Shown here: positions 7,827-18,004 of the stretch, one piece after another
Layout: the number at the start of each line of letters is the position of its first letter
Numbering within the stretch: position 1 is the stretch's first letter
IMG/VR virus record: IMGVR_UViG_3300020467_000004
Location: 36,574-100,573 of that record
Length of the DNA: 64,000 bases
Strand: one strand, 5' to 3'
Origin: a virus
Program-made: the position numbers and the translations under genes
The notes under the pieces: model-generated
What the model saw: only the letters and a program-made list of their open reading frames with translations
The model's database searches: none
What the model was told of the DNA's origin: nothing

Positions 7827-10800
7827 TTATCCGGTCTTACCCATACCAACAGGCGGTGTAGAGCGTTGACGCTGATTAAGCAGTTGTCTACGACGTGCCT
7901 CAGCTTGTCGCTGTTTAGCACGTTCAGCTGCAGCCTCACCACCGCTAACTGGTGCTTCAGACTTAGGAATGACTTCATCACCTTGCAAGTGTTTCCAAAT
8001 GCGTTTAAGTGTATCATCCATAGACTGTTGAACATACAGTGACTCATTGAGAATGTTACCAATATAGCCAAGTTGCTCGTTTGCTAGCTCTGCGTGCATT
8101 TGCTGATGTGCATCTACAGCGTTTACGCGTTTATCAGAATACTGATTAACCGCGCTGATGTGATCATCTAGAACAACACGCTCTCTTTGCTCTTCTAAAA
8201 GAACAGCATTTTGATTACGTAAACGTTGTTGGTTGATAACTTCATCAAGATTGATAGTATAACCATTATAAGTGTTAACATCGTTCTTATAACGATTTGA
8301 ATCTACTACGTCCTCTATACTTGAACGCTGCGTCGCACTATAGTCATCACCCTCACTCACCATCGTACGGTTATCAATGTTAGAATAGTAATTGTCACGG
8401 CGTCGTGCTACTTCTTCCTCACTGATAATACGCGCACCATCTTCGGTGTGATGTTGAATAGCCGAAGTGTTGATTTGTGTAGATCGATCAACCACGGTAT
8501 CTACACCTGGGTAATATGTATCCGCATTAGCAGCCATCACACCACCCATAGTCACGCCTAACCCACCTAACGCTACCGCATTGTTAGGTATTGAAGGTCT
8601 ACGTGTTGAGGTCTGGCTATTTGAACCGCTACCTAAAGCAAGTACTGAACCGCCTGACACAATAGCCGCTGCTTTAAGCTTACGCGTTAATGCATCTTGA
8701 GGTTCCTCAATGACTGTCTCAGGCATTGCCATTTCCTTATCTCTAGGTGGAGTATAAGAGGCAGGCGGTACTAAACCTGATGTAACCGGTTCAGGGCTAT
8801 CCTTAGATGCTTCGACAGTTTCTTTCAACTCACCACCATACTCCTGCATGACACGATTATACTGCGTGACAACGTCATCGCTAGTAGCTTCTTGATCAAA
8901 GTAAGGTGACGTATTACCAATAGCCGGTGAACTCTCTAGAAGTTCAAACGCTTTCTTAGTAAACGGTACGAGTTGATCTTCAGGTAAGTCATCATCTAGA
9001 TCATCCACATCTAGATCTTCATCGATGCGATTAGCCAAAGTTGCATATGTTAGCAGCGTGGGTTTAAACGTACCTTCATACCAACGAACAAAGGCTTCTA
9101 AATTCTGAGGATTATTCTTATCCACATTGAATCTTTCACCGTGCTCATCAATAAGGTCATTATAATCAACTTTAGGTAAAGTAGCCTCTCCCCTATCATT
9201 AAAGGTGATATCATCGAGCGACGCTTCTTCTAAAAGACGAATCGCACGAAGTTGACTTCCTTCCTCAGTGTTGATACCCATCTGCTTAAAACGCATATCC
9301 TCGATAGGGTCTGCATCGCTCCTACTGTTAAGATACTGAGCGCCTTTATAAGCACCCCATAACGCAGTTGCAGCCCAACCCACTGGACCTAGCGCTACAC
9401 GACCGACCGACAACCCAACACGCGCTAGTGTCCCTAATGCTTTACCAGCACCACCTAGCATCGACGCGCCTTTACCGGCTACTGAAGCAACTTTAGAACC
9501 CATACCCGCTAAGGTGGATGCACCAGTTCCTACCATACCTGCAAGACCGGAGCCCGCTGCTAGTAACGCCTTACCTGGTGATTTAATAAAATTACCCACG
9601 GCACTTAGTCCTTTACCACCTAGGGATTTAATCTTACTAAATATACCACGCTTGCCTGAGCTTGCTCTTGCTGCTTTACGCTGCGCTCTACGCTCTCTGC
9701 GATCAGCACGACTATCTCTGTCAAACTGATCACCTAGCGCATCGCCTGCGATCTCACTTGCAGCTTCTCCAGCAACATCACCAAAGAAACCACCCTCGTC
9801 ATCCTCTCCACCAAATAAGTTAAGTCCTTTAATCTTATCGGTAAGTCCGCCTAAGAAACCGGCTACCCCACCTAACACCGCAGCACCAGGTGTTGATTTA
9901 GCAACCGCAGCTTTAGCTTTATCAGCAAGGCTTTCTTTATTACGCTGGTCTAAATAACTCCCATCACGTATACCGTCACCATCAGCATCACCTAAAACTT
10001 TCTCTTTCTTAAATGTACTGATGATTGTTTCTTTGAGACTTTCTATAGAGTCTTTCACTTGCATTGATGCGTCAGTTGCTTTATCAGAAACAACTGTATA
10101 AGCATCTTTACTAGACTCTACTAACGATGATAGATTTTGGTTAAGTGTTGAATCGCTTTCTCTGATCTGCGTCTCTAATCCACCCGTCACGTCTCTGACA
10201 CTCGACAAGACTTGCTTTGTTAACACGTCTGTCTTTTGTTGAGTACGCTCCATCAACGTATAAAGATGTTTATACTTGACATCCTTAGACGCTTTAGTTA
10301 CCACACTGGTAGATCTATCATTTTCTCTAACAATATCCCCACCATCCGACAATGTAGTATCGGGTGTCTGATGCTCATCACGAATACTTATTAAGTTATT
10401 TCTATCATTCCTTAACCGATTAACGGTGTTGATATTTGACGTGTTTAAAACGTCTACAATTGACGCCTTTATTAGCTCAACTAACCCGCCTGTTGTCTCC
10501 CCAATGCTATTAGACAGTAAACTATTTGAATACTGACTTAGATACATTTCAGTAGGAGCAAGGCCACCTATGTTTACTTCGTCTCCATTTTGGGTGTAAG
10601 AACCATCCCTGTTTGCTATATTTTCTAATACCGACATATAACTAGGTGCTATATTATCAGTAGATGACATATAGTAACCAGTATTACTTATAGTTCCAGG
10701 TCGTGAGGGGTCAGCGCTATACATTAACTCGGTGTTTAAAGTTGATGTATTTTGCGTCTGTGGCGTTATGCTCTGATTATACAAGGTAGAAATCTTTGAA

Positions 10801-13800
10801 GAATCTACCCTACGTGAAATATCACCGCCAGTGGTAGTTAACGCATTGGTTGTTTGAGAAGCATCAGTATTAACGTTAGAGTTGTAATAACTATACTGAC
10901 TACTATAACTATCACCACCACTAGGACTAGGTGGATTATCCCCGCCAACATAACCTGCATCAGATGGTGGTGGTTGATCACCACCATACGTCCACGGACC
11001 GTATACGCTTGTTAAATCAGAATGGATAATAACTTCATTAACTCGCATGCCTTCTCTATTAGTAAGGAACGCTTTTAAGTTATCCGTTATGCTGGTAAAC
11101 ATCCCACCAATGCGAGAAAATAACCCGCCTTGAGGCGTACCATCATCGTTGCTGCCAAATAAGAATCGTCCCGTGCGTTTGATCCCACCTTTGACAACAT
11201 CTATACCCTTACCTAACACACCCATGCTCATTTCTAACGCGCGGTTAAGTAATGATTTAACTTCGATCTTGCGACCTTGCTCGTCTACCAGCCCTTTCTT
11301 GATATCTTCGACAGATAAGACAATATTACCTTCGCTATCTACAACATCGCCGTCAATATCTTTAAATGAACGTATTGCCTCACCCGTACGGGCTGAGAAA
11401 TACAATCCTTTCTCAAGCAGTATCTTCAACAGTCTAGGCGATTGTTCACCTTTAACATAAATATCACCATGTCGGTTTAATATGTTTTCAACTGTATCTT
11501 TTACATTACCTACGCCCTTAAGCGCATACTCACCTATGCCGAACAATCCTTTATAATAACTTTGGATAAATTCAACTGGGGCCTTTAAGACAGACATCGC
11601 ACCATCAGCCAGTTTACTTACACCATCTCTGTTAAACAGACCTTTAGCGTAATCCTCTACTGATAATACAATCTCACCGGTATCGATATCTCTAACAGCA
11701 CCTGTGATGTCTTTAGCACTTTGAATAACCTTACCGGTCGCCTCATCGATGTATCTGCCTTTACGCAGTCGTTCACCTAACAGCGTTGGTATCTGCTGAC
11801 CGGCTACGTATAAATCTCCAGGCAAGTCACTTAGTTTACCTTTGATAAACTTAGCACCACCCAGTACGGTATCCTTAGCCATACCTAACGCACTACCACC
11901 TAGGTTAAACATCCCGGAGTAGTATGACTTGAGTCCAGACGCGGCACCGCTAACGGCTGATTTACCAAAATCTAAACCTTTGCCTAAAATACCACCTAGA
12001 TCCATCTTACCACGTGGAGCCTGACTACCATCTCCCGAACCTAGCGTGCCAATTTTCTCATACATCTGACTCATTATCAGTTTAATGTCTGTTAACGTGT
12101 CATCTGAGGTAACGGTACGTTCTTGAATAGCAGTAAGGTATGGGATATACGGATCAACGTCTTGTGAGGTTGATTCTTCTTCCAGCGTTGTATCACGATT
12201 CATCCATGTATCAATACGTGCAATGAGTGAGGTTGTCAAGCCATTACCTTGTATTAAGGTGTCGTGAATAGCAGTCCATACATCCATGGTAGGTGTAGAC
12301 TGATCATTTATATCTACCTCACGGGTAAATTCAGCTACGGCCTCGCGTACTTCCTTCTGACTTTCCGTATCCAACCCACGAATAGAATTATTCATGGTCT
12401 CTTGGATGCGGTCGGTGCTATCACTAAACTGGCTATACTGCTGGCCGTTCAATACAGTCCGACTGCTATCAGACATACCTACAAACATTTGACTATCTGT
12501 CTGACCACCTTGTCTAGTTAAGTTTTGTTCTCTGACAGATGAAGAATCCCTACTAGAACTATCTCTACCAGTTAAAACTCGCTCGCTAGAACTATCAGAA
12601 AATGAAGTTGTGTTAGCATTACTTGAAACAATCTCCTTACCTTCCAAGGTAGAGGTGATATCGGTACGGATCATCGACCATAACGCATCGCTGTCGACTT
12701 GGTCAGTAATGCCATCTTCAGCTTTATTGATAAGTCCTGATTCACGCAGAGCATCCTTATCTCCCACTGAAACAGCTTGGTTAATACTCTCCTGTAAATT
12801 AGGAAGGTAGTTTTGAAGGTTCTTAACCGCTTGGTTATCACGCAGAGCATTCTGACTAGCAGTAACAACATTACCCACCTTACCTTCTGCAGTAATGGCG
12901 TAACGGTCTTTAACAAACGATTGAATTTCTTCCACTGCATCATCGTTATCTACCATAGTAAAGGTAGATGGTTGATAGTAGCGTTCTGGGAAGAAACCTT
13001 TACCATTTCTAAGGTCAGTGAGAATCTGAATAGCAAAGACTTCTCGTGCTTCGGCACTAAGCTTATTATCCGGATCAATGCTGTTGATAACGTCGACGGT
13101 ATTGCTACTTAGCCGCTCCCTATCAGTTGATGAGAACACTGCTTCTCTGATTCTATCGGCATTTTCAGATGCGCGAACAAAATCTTCACCTTCAACACTA
13201 TACTCCATACGTTCAACGTTAGGATCTTGACTGTTAAAGATTTCTAACTGCTGAAGCATGCGAGAAAGGTAACCAGGAATAATCTCAACGATTGAGCGGC
13301 GTGTCATGATGTCAAAGCTGGTTGCTGTTAGTGCTTCCTGTTTAAGGTTATGCAACACATCACCATCGCTACCACGGACGCCGCCTATAACATCCTTTAA
13401 GAAGTTCTCTATACCTCCGCGAACACCTGTAGCTTCAGTCTGAGAAGACGCATAGCGGTTAAGTATCTCGGGTAGGTTATCTGCATTAAATTGAAGCTTA
13501 TTAGATATCGTAGTTGCTTTGTCGCTACGACCAATGGCACGTCCTGCAAGATCGCTAACTTTAGCACCGATGCGATTTGCTATACCGTCTCCTATTAGCC
13601 CGCCAGCAAGATCTGCTGCTTTCTGCCCGCCTGTTTGTTTAGGGCCAAATCCATCAAGTCCTTCCATAGACGATGCAGTTGCTAATAAGGTAGAGCCTTG
13701 GTTAAACCCTTCCTTAAAGTTATCAACGTGTTGTTTAACTTTCTGACCCAGCGTACTTTTAACACGCTGACTAATTCCGGCAATGCGGGATCCAACATGA

Positions 13801-14648
13801 TCCAACGCCTGACCGGCAAGGCGCGAGCGTGCTTCGTCGGCATATGTCTCAGACAGATTAACTTTAGCTTCATCAGGCAGTGCTGTGTTTTTAACAATAG
13901 CACCTAAAGCGTTAACTATGTCAGTAAATCCAGCCCGGGATATATCTACTAGGTCACGTTGTGCAAAGAACTGTCGATAGTTAAGTTCTAACAAACGACG
14001 TTGGAATTGCGAGGTAATATTATCTTGATAACTAACTAAGCGATTAAATGCATTGATCATTCGCTCATTAGCGGTCATGTTAGCATTATGGCGGGCATCT
14101 TGGCGTTCTTCAGAAATTGTATTTTGAAGAATATCCTGCGTCTGCTGTTCACGTTGAACTTCTACGCTAGCTGCCTGGGCCTGAAACATACGGTCAAGAT
14201 CGCTATTGATTTGAGCAGTCTCAACCTCTTGTTTCGTAGGTGCTTCGCTAGTTGCCTCGCGTTTAACTTCAAGCATCTTTTCGACACGACTACCTATGCT
14301 ATCGGGTAGTATTTTCTTAATTTTAGGAAGATGCTGTTGTGCATTTCGTTTGAATTCGTCGATAGATGGTTTGAGGGCTTGTGCAGATTCACTATAAACT
14401 GTGCGAATTTCACCTGTTAAATTATCGGCTACATCTAGGGCAGAACGATAACCTTTAGGTAAAGCATCTTTAATGACATCGCCAATAAAGCCTGGATCAC
14501 TCATTGTGGTTTTAACACCACTAAGTGCGCTTTTAGCAAATATAGTGGCGGGGCTGCGATCATCATTTTGGGCTTCAAAATCGAAGTCCATCATATCGCC
14601 ACCTAGATCATTATCTAGGTCGTCATTGAATTTAATATCATCGGCCAT
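7827..14648 (-). CDS. Giant virion protein, 2,273 aa; probable tape measure/gp181-like
   Basis: The largest gene in the window. The N-terminal 700 residues are helical and Gln/Asp/Ser-rich. At about residues 890-1170 lie two tandem copies of a roughly 120-residue module: SYYSGMFNLGG...GDLYVAGQQIP...YIDEATGKVIQS...IVLSVEDYAKGL and SYYKGLFGIGE...GDIYVKGEQSP...IVLSVEDIKKGL. A Ser/Thr/Asn-rich linker follows, then a Ca-binding-like loop DADGDGIRDGS near residue 1555. Around 1670-1770 there is a long Gly/Ala hydrophobic stretch, then an acidic alpha domain. Size and place next to the virion RNA polymerase beta-prime match phiKZ gp181 (about 2,240 aa, from memory), a tail protein. I saw no clear lytic transglycosylase motif. 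Tape-measure function is inferred from size and composition. Confidence 0.7.
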   Translation of the reverse strand: MADDIKFNDDLDNDLGGDMMDFDFEAQNDDRSPATIFAKSALSGVKTTMSDPGFIGDVIKDALPKGYRSALDVADNLTGEIRTVYSESAQALKPSIDEFKRNAQQHLPKIKKILPDSIGSRVEKMLEVKREATSEAPTKQEVETAQINSDLDRMFQAQAASVEVQREQQTQDILQNTISEERQDARHNANMTANERMINAFNRLVSYQDNITSQFQRRLLELNYRQFFAQRDLVDISRAGFTDIVNALGAIVKNTALPDEAKVNLSETYADEARSRLAGQALDHVGSRIAGISQRVKSTLGQKVKQHVDNFKEGFNQGSTLLATASSMEGLDGFGPKQTGGQKAADLAGGLIGDGIANRIGAKVSDLAGRAIGRSDKATTISNKLQFNADNLPEILNRYASSQTEATGVRGGIENFLKDVIGGVRGSDGDVLHNLKQEALTATSFDIMTRRSIVEIIPGYLSRMLQQLEIFNSQDPNVERMEYSVEGEDFVRASENADRIREAVFSSTDRERLSSNTVDVINSIDPDNKLSAEAREVFAIQILTDLRNGKGFFPERYYQPSTFTMVDNDDAVEEIQSFVKDRYAITAEGKVGNVVTASQNALRDNQAVKNLQNYLPNLQESINQAVSVGDKDALRESGLINKAEDGITDQVDSDALWSMIRTDITSTLEGKEIVSSNANTTSFSDSSSERVLTGRDSSSRDSSSVREQNLTRQGGQTDSQMFVGMSDSSRTVLNGQQYSQFSDSTDRIQETMNNSIRGLDTESQKEVREAVAEFTREVDINDQSTPTMDVWTAIHDTLIQGNGLTTSLIARIDTWMNRDTTLEEESTSQDVDPYIPYLTAIQERTVTSDDTLTDIKLIMSQMYEKIGTLGSGDGSQAPRGKMDLGGILGKGLDFGKSAVSGAASGLKSYYSGMFNLGGSALGMAKDTVLGGAKFIKGKLSDLPGDLYVAGQQIPTLLGERLRKGRYIDEATGKVIQSAKDITGAVRDIDTGEIVLSVEDYAKGLFNRDGVSKLADGAMSVLKAPVEFIQSYYKGLFGIGEYALKGVGNVKDTVENILNRHGDIYVKGEQSPRLLKILLEKGLYFSARTGEAIRSFKDIDGDVVDSEGNIVLSVEDIKKGLVDEQGRKIEVKSLLNRALEMSMGVLGKGIDVVKGGIKRTGRFLFGSNDDGTPQGGLFSRIGGMFTSITDNLKAFLTNREGMRVNEVIIHSDLTSVYGPWTYGGDQPPPSDAGYVGGDNPPSPSGGDSYSSQYSYYNSNVNTDASQTTNALTTTGGDISRRVDSSKISTLYNQSITPQTQNTSTLNTELMYSADPSRPGTISNTGYYMSSTDNIAPSYMSVLENIANRDGSYTQNGDEVNIGGLAPTEMYLSQYSNSLLSNSIGETTGGLVELIKASIVDVLNTSNINTVNRLRNDRNNLISIRDEHQTPDTTLSDGGDIVRENDRSTSVVTKASKDVKYKHLYTLMERTQQKTDVLTKQVLSSVRDVTGGLETQIRESDSTLNQNLSSLVESSKDAYTVVSDKATDASMQVKDSIESLKETIISTFKKEKVLGDADGDGIRDGSYLDQRNKESLADKAKAAVAKSTPGAAVLGGVAGFLGGLTDKIKGLNLFGGEDDEGGFFGDVAGEAASEIAGDALGDQFDRDSRADRRERRAQRKAARASSGKRGIFSKIKSLGGKGLSAVGNFIKSPGKALLAAGSGLAGMVGTGASTLAGMGSKVASVAGKGASMLGGAGKALGTLARVGLSVGRVALGPVGWAATALWGAYKGAQYLNSRSDADPIEDMRFKQMGINTEEGSQLRAIRLLEEASLDDITFNDRGEATLPKVDYNDLIDEHGERFNVDKNNPQNLEAFVRWYEGTFKPTLLTYATLANRIDEDLDVDDLDDDLPEDQLVPFTKKAFELLESSPAIGNTSPYFDQEATSDDVVTQYNRVMQEYGGELKETVEASKDSPEPVTSGLVPPASYTPPRDKEMAMPETVIEEPQDALTRKLKAAAIVSGGSVLALGSGSNSQTSTRRPSIPNNAVALGGLGVTMGGVMAANADTYYPGVDTVVDRSTQINTSAIQHHTEDGARIISEEEVARRRDNYYSNIDNRTMVSEGDDYSATQRSSIEDVVDSNRYKNDVNTYNGYTINLDEVINQQRLRNQNAVLLEEQRERVVLDDHISAVNQYSDKRVNAVDAHQQMHAELANEQLGYIGNILNESLYVQQSMDDTLKRIWKHLQGDEVIPKSEAPVSGGEAAAERAKQRQAEARRRQLLNQRQRSTPPVGMGKTG

Positions 14649-14739
14649 AGCCTACCCCTAGTGTAATAAAATAAAAGTCTACGTTATATAGTGACGTATC
14701 ATAGATTTAACGACTTACCACCCCTTAAGGAGGTCATCC

Positions 14740-16359
14740 GTGTCAGTCGACAAACTTCCCTTTAATATTGATTTATTATCCAGCGTAAGCTTTACACGCT
14801 CACTGCCGGAAATACGTTCGCTTGACATATACGAACGTCAAGACCACCTTAACTTCCACCCTGAGGGACTTTACTCTACAGAGATTTTCGGACGGATGGG
14901 GGAACCAGCAAGAGATAATCAATTTGCTTTTATTGACATGAAAGTACCGGTGCTTCATCCGGTTATCTTTAAGACATTAACCACCATGCGTGCGCTATAT
15001 AAGAACATCTTAAGCGGTAAGACGTATGCTGTCTTTAATGAAAAGACCAGTGACTTTGAAGCCTCTAATGCGCAGGATGGTAAAACTGGTTATGCATTCT
15101 TTATGTCACATTTTAAGTCACTAGCATTAAAGCGTAACCGTTCTAAAAAGCGTGATTTAAAAATAGACTTGATTGAGAAATATCAAGATAAAGCTACCGT
15201 CAAGCATCTGATTGTTATCCCTGCGGGTCTACGTGATTTAGAAAACAGTGACGGTGGGCGAGTTAAAGAAGATGAGATTAACGATCTCTATCGACGCGTG
15301 TTAAGTATCGCTAAAACCATCAGCGTTACCCAAGGTAATTTAGAAGGGGAACTGTTTAACTCTGTACGCTGGAGTATGCAGGTTGCCTTTAACCAGATTT
15401 ACGAAACGCTACGTACCATGATTGAAGGTAAGCGTGGCTTCATCCAAAGTAAATGGGGTCGCCGCAAGATCTTCAACGGAACACGTAATGTTATCTCGGC
15501 TATGACAACATCTGCTGTATCTAGCGATGATCCTAAAATGCCAGATGTTCACGACACTATGGTAGGTTTGTTTCAAACATTGAAAGGGTGTTTACCTCTT
15601 TCTATGTATTGTATTCGTCAAGGGCTGATTGGTCAGGTATTCAGTCAAAGTGATAGTGGTGTCAGGTTGATTGATCCTAAGACGTTGAAACTTGTCACGG
15701 TAGATGTTAAGCCTGCTACTATTGATAAGATGGTAAGTAGTGAAGGTCTTGAGCAGTTAATTAACCAGTTCCAAGATCGATTCTTTAGAAACCGTTATGC
15801 AAGTATAGACGATCATTACATCGGATTAATCTACGACAACGGGACTGAAGTTAAAATCTTTAACGATATTACTCAGCTGCCTGATGATAGAAAGATAGAA
15901 GATGTCAGACCGATTACCTGGGCTGAATTACTCTATCTTAATTGCTATGAACGTTTTGATAAAGTCAAATGTGTTGTTACACGCTACCCTGTAACGGGCA
16001 TTGGCTCTACGTATTATAGTAGAGTATATCTAAGAACGACCACCACCGGTCTTGTGCGTTATGTGTTAAATGATGTATGGGAACGTGATGAAGATAAGCT
16101 GTTAGCTAAAGAAATGCCTAACACCGACCATAGTGATAGTTACATGGACAGCGCCATGGTTCATGGTTCTCGACTAGCTGGGCTTGGTGGGGACTATGAT
16201 GGTGATATGATCTCTGTTAACTATTTATACAGTAAAGCAGTAGATGATGTAGAACGCTATCTCAATAGTAAAGACGCTTATCTAGATCCACGTGGTGGTT
16301 TACAGCAAGCAAGTACGGATCTCATTGATTGGGCACTGTTTAACCTTACACGCGCTTAA
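14740..16359 (+). CDS. RNA polymerase beta-prime, N-terminal half (probably virion RNAP)
   Basis: The GTG start follows an AAGGAGG ribosome site. The 539-aa product follows RpoC order: an N-terminal PEGLYSTEIFG matching the RpoC GLFCARIFG region, then KWGRRKIFNGTRNVISA (residues about 237-253) matching GKRVDYSGRSVI, then the Mg-binding catalytic loop GGDYDGDM with aspartates at 485, 487 and 489. The zinc ribbon that follows GLFCARIFG in RpoC is absent: the chain goes straight from IFG to a VPVLHPVIF strand. It is next to the gp181-like gene and in synteny with phiKZ gp180, so I assign it to the virion polymerase. The C-terminal half of beta-prime must be encoded elsewhere. Confidence 0.85.
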   Translation: MSVDKLPFNIDLLSSVSFTRSLPEIRSLDIYERQDHLNFHPEGLYSTEIFGRMGEPARDNQFAFIDMKVPVLHPVIFKTLTTMRALYKNILSGKTYAVFNEKTSDFEASNAQDGKTGYAFFMSHFKSLALKRNRSKKRDLKIDLIEKYQDKATVKHLIVIPAGLRDLENSDGGRVKEDEINDLYRRVLSIAKTISVTQGNLEGELFNSVRWSMQVAFNQIYETLRTMIEGKRGFIQSKWGRRKIFNGTRNVISAMTTSAVSSDDPKMPDVHDTMVGLFQTLKGCLPLSMYCIRQGLIGQVFSQSDSGVRLIDPKTLKLVTVDVKPATIDKMVSSEGLEQLINQFQDRFFRNRYASIDDHYIGLIYDNGTEVKIFNDITQLPDDRKIEDVRPITWAELLYLNCYERFDKVKCVVTRYPVTGIGSTYYSRVYLRTTTTGLVRYVLNDVWERDEDKLLAKEMPNTDHSDSYMDSAMVHGSRLAGLGGDYDGDMISVNYLYSKAVDDVERYLNSKDAYLDPRGGLQQASTDLIDWALFNLTRA

Positions 16360-16422
16360 GGTTTTACAGCTGTATACCTATTACATGAGTCTCTAAACCC
16401 TATTAACCGAGGAATGTAACCG

Positions 16423-16674
16423 ATGAAATGCATAGCATGTCATAGTAACATGTCGCTCGCTTCAGGTCCTCATATGCCAAAGATCGCTATCTACACCTGC
16501 GAGTGTGGAGCCTTGGTGAAAAAAGGACTGACGCAAGACACTGCTACTACGTGGATTCACCCCAGCGGTATGATTGAAACTGATCGCGCATGTAACGTTT
16601 CTATCAACGATCCAAACTGCGACCACCGTGATGATCAAATGGCTGGTTGGAAGTTTAGCGTTGTTAGCGCTTAA
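16423..16674 (+). CDS. Small zinc-ribbon-like protein, 83 aa
   Basis: Cysteines occur as C-x-x-C at residues 3-6 and C-x-C at about 26-28, with further Cys and His in the tail (DPNCDHRDD). This suggests one bound metal. An unusual phage-specific protein; it may bind nucleic acid or a protein partner, but no family is recognised. A GAGGAATG ribosome site precedes the ATG, and a hairpin-TATGCCGT terminator follows 5 bp after the stop. Confidence 0.65.
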   Translation: MKCIACHSNMSLASGPHMPKIAIYTCECGALVKKGLTQDTATTWIHPSGMIETDRACNVSINDPNCDHRDDQMAGWKFSVVSA

Positions 16675-16678
16675 GAAG

Positions 16679-16716
16679 AGTAGGGTGGGGTAAGCTCCAT
16701 CCTACTTATGCCGTGC
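16679..16716 (+). terminator. Hairpin terminator with TATGCCGT
   Basis: A 10-bp stem (16679-16688 with 16697-16706, one G-U pair) is followed at once by TATGCCGTGC. It ends the zinc-ribbon gene and lies before the early-type box at 16731. Confidence 0.7.
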
Positions 16717-16730
16717 TACTAATCTTTAAA

Positions 16731-16740
16731 CCTATATTAT
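16731..16740 (+). promoter_or_regulatory. Early-type promoter box CCTATATTAT
   Basis: A 9/10 match to CCTAYATTAC, in the gap between a terminator and the start of the 16785-20165 gene block, 45 bp before the first ATG. Confidence 0.55.
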
Positions 16741-16784
16741 CCCTACGATAGCCCTTTATGAACTTATAAATAGGATTAATTCTA

Positions 16785-17084
16785 ATGGATGTAAAAACAG
16801 ATTATAACACCATGCTTAATGACCTTTTAAGTCAAATTAAATCGTTAGGTGAAGATGATCGTTTTGAGAAAGTGAAATATCTTAACAATGATCTTGTGCA
16901 CCGTCACTATCCGCTGATACATTCTCTCATTGAAAATGTATTTATTACAGAACGTGGTAGTCCTAACTACTCTGCCATTATTCATTTTGAAAATAATGGG
17001 ATCAAAGTAGGACCTGGTGAGACTGATGGGTTTGGCTGGGTAACCGGCTGCGTGCATACGGCAAAAGGCATCATTGTCTTTTAA
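16785..17084 (+). CDS. Small early protein, 99 aa, tandem paralogue of the next gene
   Basis: The C-terminal half (IIHFENNGIKVGPGETDGFGW, split by a few residues from TGCVHTAKGIIVF) matches the next gene's C-terminal half: G-x-x-x-x-P-x-x-x-D-x-FGW-x-x-G-x-x-x-TAKG-x-x-x-F. This is a gene duplication. The fold looks alpha N-terminus, beta C-terminus. Function unknown; the early-type box upstream suggests early expression. Confidence 0.65.
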   Translation: MDVKTDYNTMLNDLLSQIKSLGEDDRFEKVKYLNNDLVHRHYPLIHSLIENVFITERGSPNYSAIIHFENNGIKVGPGETDGFGWVTGCVHTAKGIIVF

Positions 17085-17101
17085 CTAAAAGGATATCAAT
17101 A

Positions 17102-17404
17102 ATGTGTAGTGGTCAGGAACATCATTATACTGAACTTAAAAAACAACTTGAAGCGTTAGAAGCTGATCCTAGCATTCGCCCTAGCGCTTATCTGGATGAA
17201 GATGTGGTGGGTAGTAAATACCCTGCGCTTATCTCGTCTGCTAGAAAACACATTACAGGGTTTACTGGAAAACCTCGTAAAGAGATAATTGCACTATTTA
17301 AACAATGGGGTTACGAGATAACCCCATGTGGTTTCGATCAATTTGGCTGGTACAGTGGAATGATTAAGACCGCAAAAGGTCGTGTAATATTTACAGCAAC
17401 ATAG
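17102..17404 (+). CDS. Small early protein, 100 aa, tandem paralogue of the previous gene
   Basis: It starts 17 bp after its paralogue with an AAAGGAT ribosome site. It shares the G-Y-E-I-x-P...D-Q-FGW...TAKGRVIF C-terminus, while the N-terminal helices have diverged. Such tandem copies in phage early regions often reflect adaptation to varying host targets; that is inference, since no function is visible. Confidence 0.65.
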   Translation: MCSGQEHHYTELKKQLEALEADPSIRPSAYLDEDVVGSKYPALISSARKHITGFTGKPRKEIIALFKQWGYEITPCGFDQFGWYSGMIKTAKGRVIFTAT

Positions 17405-17428
17405 ATAATTAGAAAGGAAACACGCGCT

Positions 17429-17959
17429 ATGCTAACATCAAGCCGTTATATGATGCCAGCAACGTTAAACGATGAAGAGAAACGTTTTAAAGAGGTATTC
17501 GCAGACTTAGTTAAAAAGGTAACCATCTGGGGACCTAATCAGCCAAGCATTGCTGAGTATATAATTGAAACTTTATATACCGAAACCACCACTACCATGA
17601 CTAGTTATGATACGCAGCAAGGCGTGCCGCACTACATTAATGGTAAGTGTGTAATGCTATTCTGGTTACTTAAGTATTGTCGAAATAAAGGTATTGGTAA
17701 TCACAATACCAAACTAATCATCAAGCGTACTGTTTCAATTAAAGAACTAAAACGCAACACCATTGCAGTCAATCTGTACGATACGGTCAATCACGATAAT
17801 AGTATATTTAATTCTAATATCCATGCCTCTACATTAAGTATAGACAATGACCATGTTGAACTTACTGTTGATATTCTTACCTATGTGATAAAACGCATGG
17901 CTTATGAATATCATTTTGAAAATAATCAAATGACGCTATATAAGTTGGAAGGGGTATAA
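17429..17959 (+). CDS. Hypothetical protein, 176 aa
   Basis: A GAAAGGAAA ribosome site precedes the ATG. The protein is alpha/beta with a Thr-rich segment (IETLYTETTTTMTSYD) and a helical C-terminus. Family not recognised. It belongs to the same plus-strand block of small genes and is followed immediately by a hairpin-TATGCCGTC terminator whose stem overlaps the stop codon. Confidence 0.65.
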   Translation: MLTSSRYMMPATLNDEEKRFKEVFADLVKKVTIWGPNQPSIAEYIIETLYTETTTTMTSYDTQQGVPHYINGKCVMLFWLLKYCRNKGIGNHNTKLIIKRTVSIKELKRNTIAVNLYDTVNHDNSIFNSNIHASTLSIDNDHVELTVDILTYVIKRMAYEYHFENNQMTLYKLEGV

Positions 17960-17980
17960 GCCTCTTCCAACTATGCCGTC
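17943..17980 (+). terminator. Hairpin terminator with TATGCCGTC
   Basis: A 12-bp stem (17943-17954 with 17961-17972, one G-U) runs directly into TATGCCGTC. The left arm includes the end of the coding sequence. Confidence 0.7.
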
Positions 17981-18004
17981 GTTCTGCCCTTGAAGGAATA
18001 CCTC

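Noticed and set aside
7821-7830. A CCTACATTAT box on the plus strand at the 3' end of the giant virion gene
   Set aside because: It matches the early-type box at 9 of 10 positions, but no plus-strand gene follows and it overlaps the end of a minus-strand coding sequence, so I did not call a promoter. An antisense RNA remains possible.
9340-9640. The Gly/Ala hydrophobic stretch of the giant protein as a set of membrane helices
   Set aside because: Such stretches are common in tape-measure proteins, where they pack in the tail tube and may insert in membranes only at ejection; the sequence alone does not show stable membrane anchoring.
7827-14648. Several open frames of 60-100 codons on the plus strand inside the giant minus-strand gene
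   Set aside because: They lack ribosome sites and follow from the codon bias of the gene they overlap.
14680-14700. A CTACGTTATA stretch before the virion beta-prime gene as an early promoter
   Set aside because: It differs from the consensus at several positions, and the gene is expected to be late because its product is packaged in the virion.
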